From Branchiostoma floridae (taxonomy: Eukaryota; Chordata; Leptocardii; Amphioxiformes; Branchiostomatidae): a stretch of DNA of 48,266 nucleotides. This document shows, piece after piece, positions 47,216-48,266 of the stretch (its first letter is position 1; every line of letters begins with the position of its first letter). A program made the position numbers and the translations under genes. Location: assembly GCF_000003815.2 (NCBI RefSeq), contig NC_049980.1, positions 28,401,464-28,449,729 of the forward strand, in the 5' to 3' direction. Under the pieces are notes generated by a model. The model had not been told where the DNA came from and did no database searches. It worked only from the letters and a program-made list of their open reading frames with translations.

Positions 47216-47680
47216 AGAGATCTAGTTTGAAAACAGGTTTATCCTAACTATCATCGACGCAACAGGTACTTAGTTTGGATCCCTGACAGGTCCCGATGTT
47301 GTGCTCTAGCGAAGCATCAATTTCCTCGCTCGACTGACATGTAAACGTGTATTTAGCTTCGGTTATGGACGTCCCTCGGACAGGACGTTCAGTAGATGTC
47401 ACATGTTTGAGGAGAGCCAAACTTCGATCACGTTAAAGAAGCCCGCTTATCGAAAAGAGAAGGAGTCCTTCCCGGTGCAAATGGAAAAATTATATGTGTA
47501 TGGAGATACTGTTCACTGCAAGCCTGGTGTGTTACGACATGAAGTGATTTTATTTATTTGTTGAGATTCTCAGAAAGAAATCTGAGAGGTGTGATTAATC
47601 GGATGTGCAATACAAACAAACCTTATGTCAGCATATTCTCTTTTTTTCACTTTGCTTATGTATCCGTCGTTGCCTAGCCA

Positions 47681-47896
47681 TAGCCTCTACCAGGCTCCGC
47701 GGATCGGCCGTCTAATTGTAGAAATTGGACAAAAATAAGTCTATAGTACGCTTGGGGAGTTAGCCGCCAGAAGAATACGTTTCCTCACCGGCGGTTAACC
47801 CTCCTAACGTATACGTACTAAAAAAAAACTACTATAGACTTTATTTGTCCAATTTCTACAATTAGACCGCCGATCCGCGGAGCCTGGTAGAGGCTA
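47681..47896. mobile_element. Mutator-type MITE with 9-bp target duplication
   Basis: Terminal inverted repeats of about 68 bp (TAGCCTCTACCAGGCTCCGC at the outer end) differ at about three positions. The direct repeat GCCTAGCCA flanks both ends exactly (47672-47680, 47897-47905). A 9-bp duplication with long arms is the signature of Mutator-like elements. The 216-bp element is non-coding. Confidence 0.85.
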
Positions 47897-47905
47897 GCCT
47901 AGCCA

Positions 47906-48266
47906 TGTTTGGAACATGATGCAGTGAACTACGAAGATTCCACACAGTTAACGTTACTGCTGCGCTCCTGATGACAGATTCTGGAGGCGTCCGCATTTGG
48001 TATTCAACACAGGGACGACGCGTGACTGCATGGTCGTCATCTAATTGAATTACTTTTCCCGCGGGACCACATCCGACGGGACAGTGATCATCAAGTAAAG
48101 ACTGACATGCGGTAGCTAATGGCAGCAGGGGATTCGTTTGGGAAGGAGACTGTAACAGATAGGAGGCAATAACCATCCTGAAGGTGGCGAAGCGTTCTCT
48201 TGGTGGCTGCATCAGGTATCTTTGTTACATATTCTGGAAATCTGTATCATTAGGCACTGCCTATAT
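47906..48266. other. Window end, possible minus-strand exon
   Basis: A minus-strand frame of about 100 codons (47906-48212) contains LATACQSLLDDHCPVGCG and KVIQLDDDHAVTRRPCVEY, which look more protein-like than random. No family is recognised, no clear start or splice signals decide it, and its 3' part runs into the Mutator-type MITE. Confidence 0.25.

Noticed and set aside
1-48266. CRISPR array or bacterial-type operon
   Set aside because: Spliced animal genes throughout; the tandem repeats are direct minisatellites without spacers.

Overview
This is a eukaryotic, almost certainly animal, genomic window. It carries spliced genes with GT-AG introns, about 41-45% GC by eye, two 100-base assembly gaps (31891-31990 and 43786-43885), and many small inverted-repeat transposon remnants. 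The gene set (an SH2-tailed unconventional myosin, a BTB/kelch protein, a GnRH/vasopressin-type peptide receptor) and the repeat style suggest an invertebrate deuterostome. A lancelet (Branchiostoma) is my best guess, not a proof.

Layout. 1-3500 is a 20-bp minisatellite in two blocks of opposite orientation around a 1-kb spacer. 3500-7190 is mostly intergenic, with a TCTCGCGAGA promoter motif, a possible SWIM-finger gene fragment on the minus strand and a 300-bp fold-back element. 7193-11754 (+) is a five-exon BTB-BACK-kelch gene (638 aa) whose first two introns each contain an inverted-repeat element. Converging on it, 13228-35929 (-) is a large gene of about 32 exons that I assembled exon by exon with matching splice phases. 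It encodes a myosin motor with P-loop, a single IQ motif, a linker, an SH2 domain and two proline-rich SH3-ligand motifs, about 1,060 aa, with no N-terminal kinase. Its introns hold pogo-like, TTAA-flanked and other fold-back MITEs, and the 3' end of one motor exon is present in three tandem copies. One motor exon falls mostly in the first assembly gap.

35930-38958 is the myosin 5' flank. It holds a Harbinger-like MITE with perfect 50-bp terminal repeats, a roughly 190-bp tandem repeat and a tRNA-derived SINE-like copy. 38959-40668 (-) is a two-exon rhodopsin-family peptide receptor (394 aa) with unusual DRH, CGTP and NPFVF motifs and an RFX X-box-like palindrome about 380 bp upstream. 43679-45590 (-) shows a chain of exon-like reading frames of an unrecognised, AT-richer, Cys-containing protein broken by the second gap. 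The right end holds a 216-bp Mutator-type MITE with a perfect 9-bp target duplication and possibly one further exon.

Functionally the window is not an operon-like system. The most notable gene is the myosin-SH2 fusion, which would join an actin motor directly to phosphotyrosine recognition and SH3 docking. Its SH2 and C-terminal layout looks like vertebrate SH2D2A/HSH2D/SH2D7/SH2D4-type adaptors.
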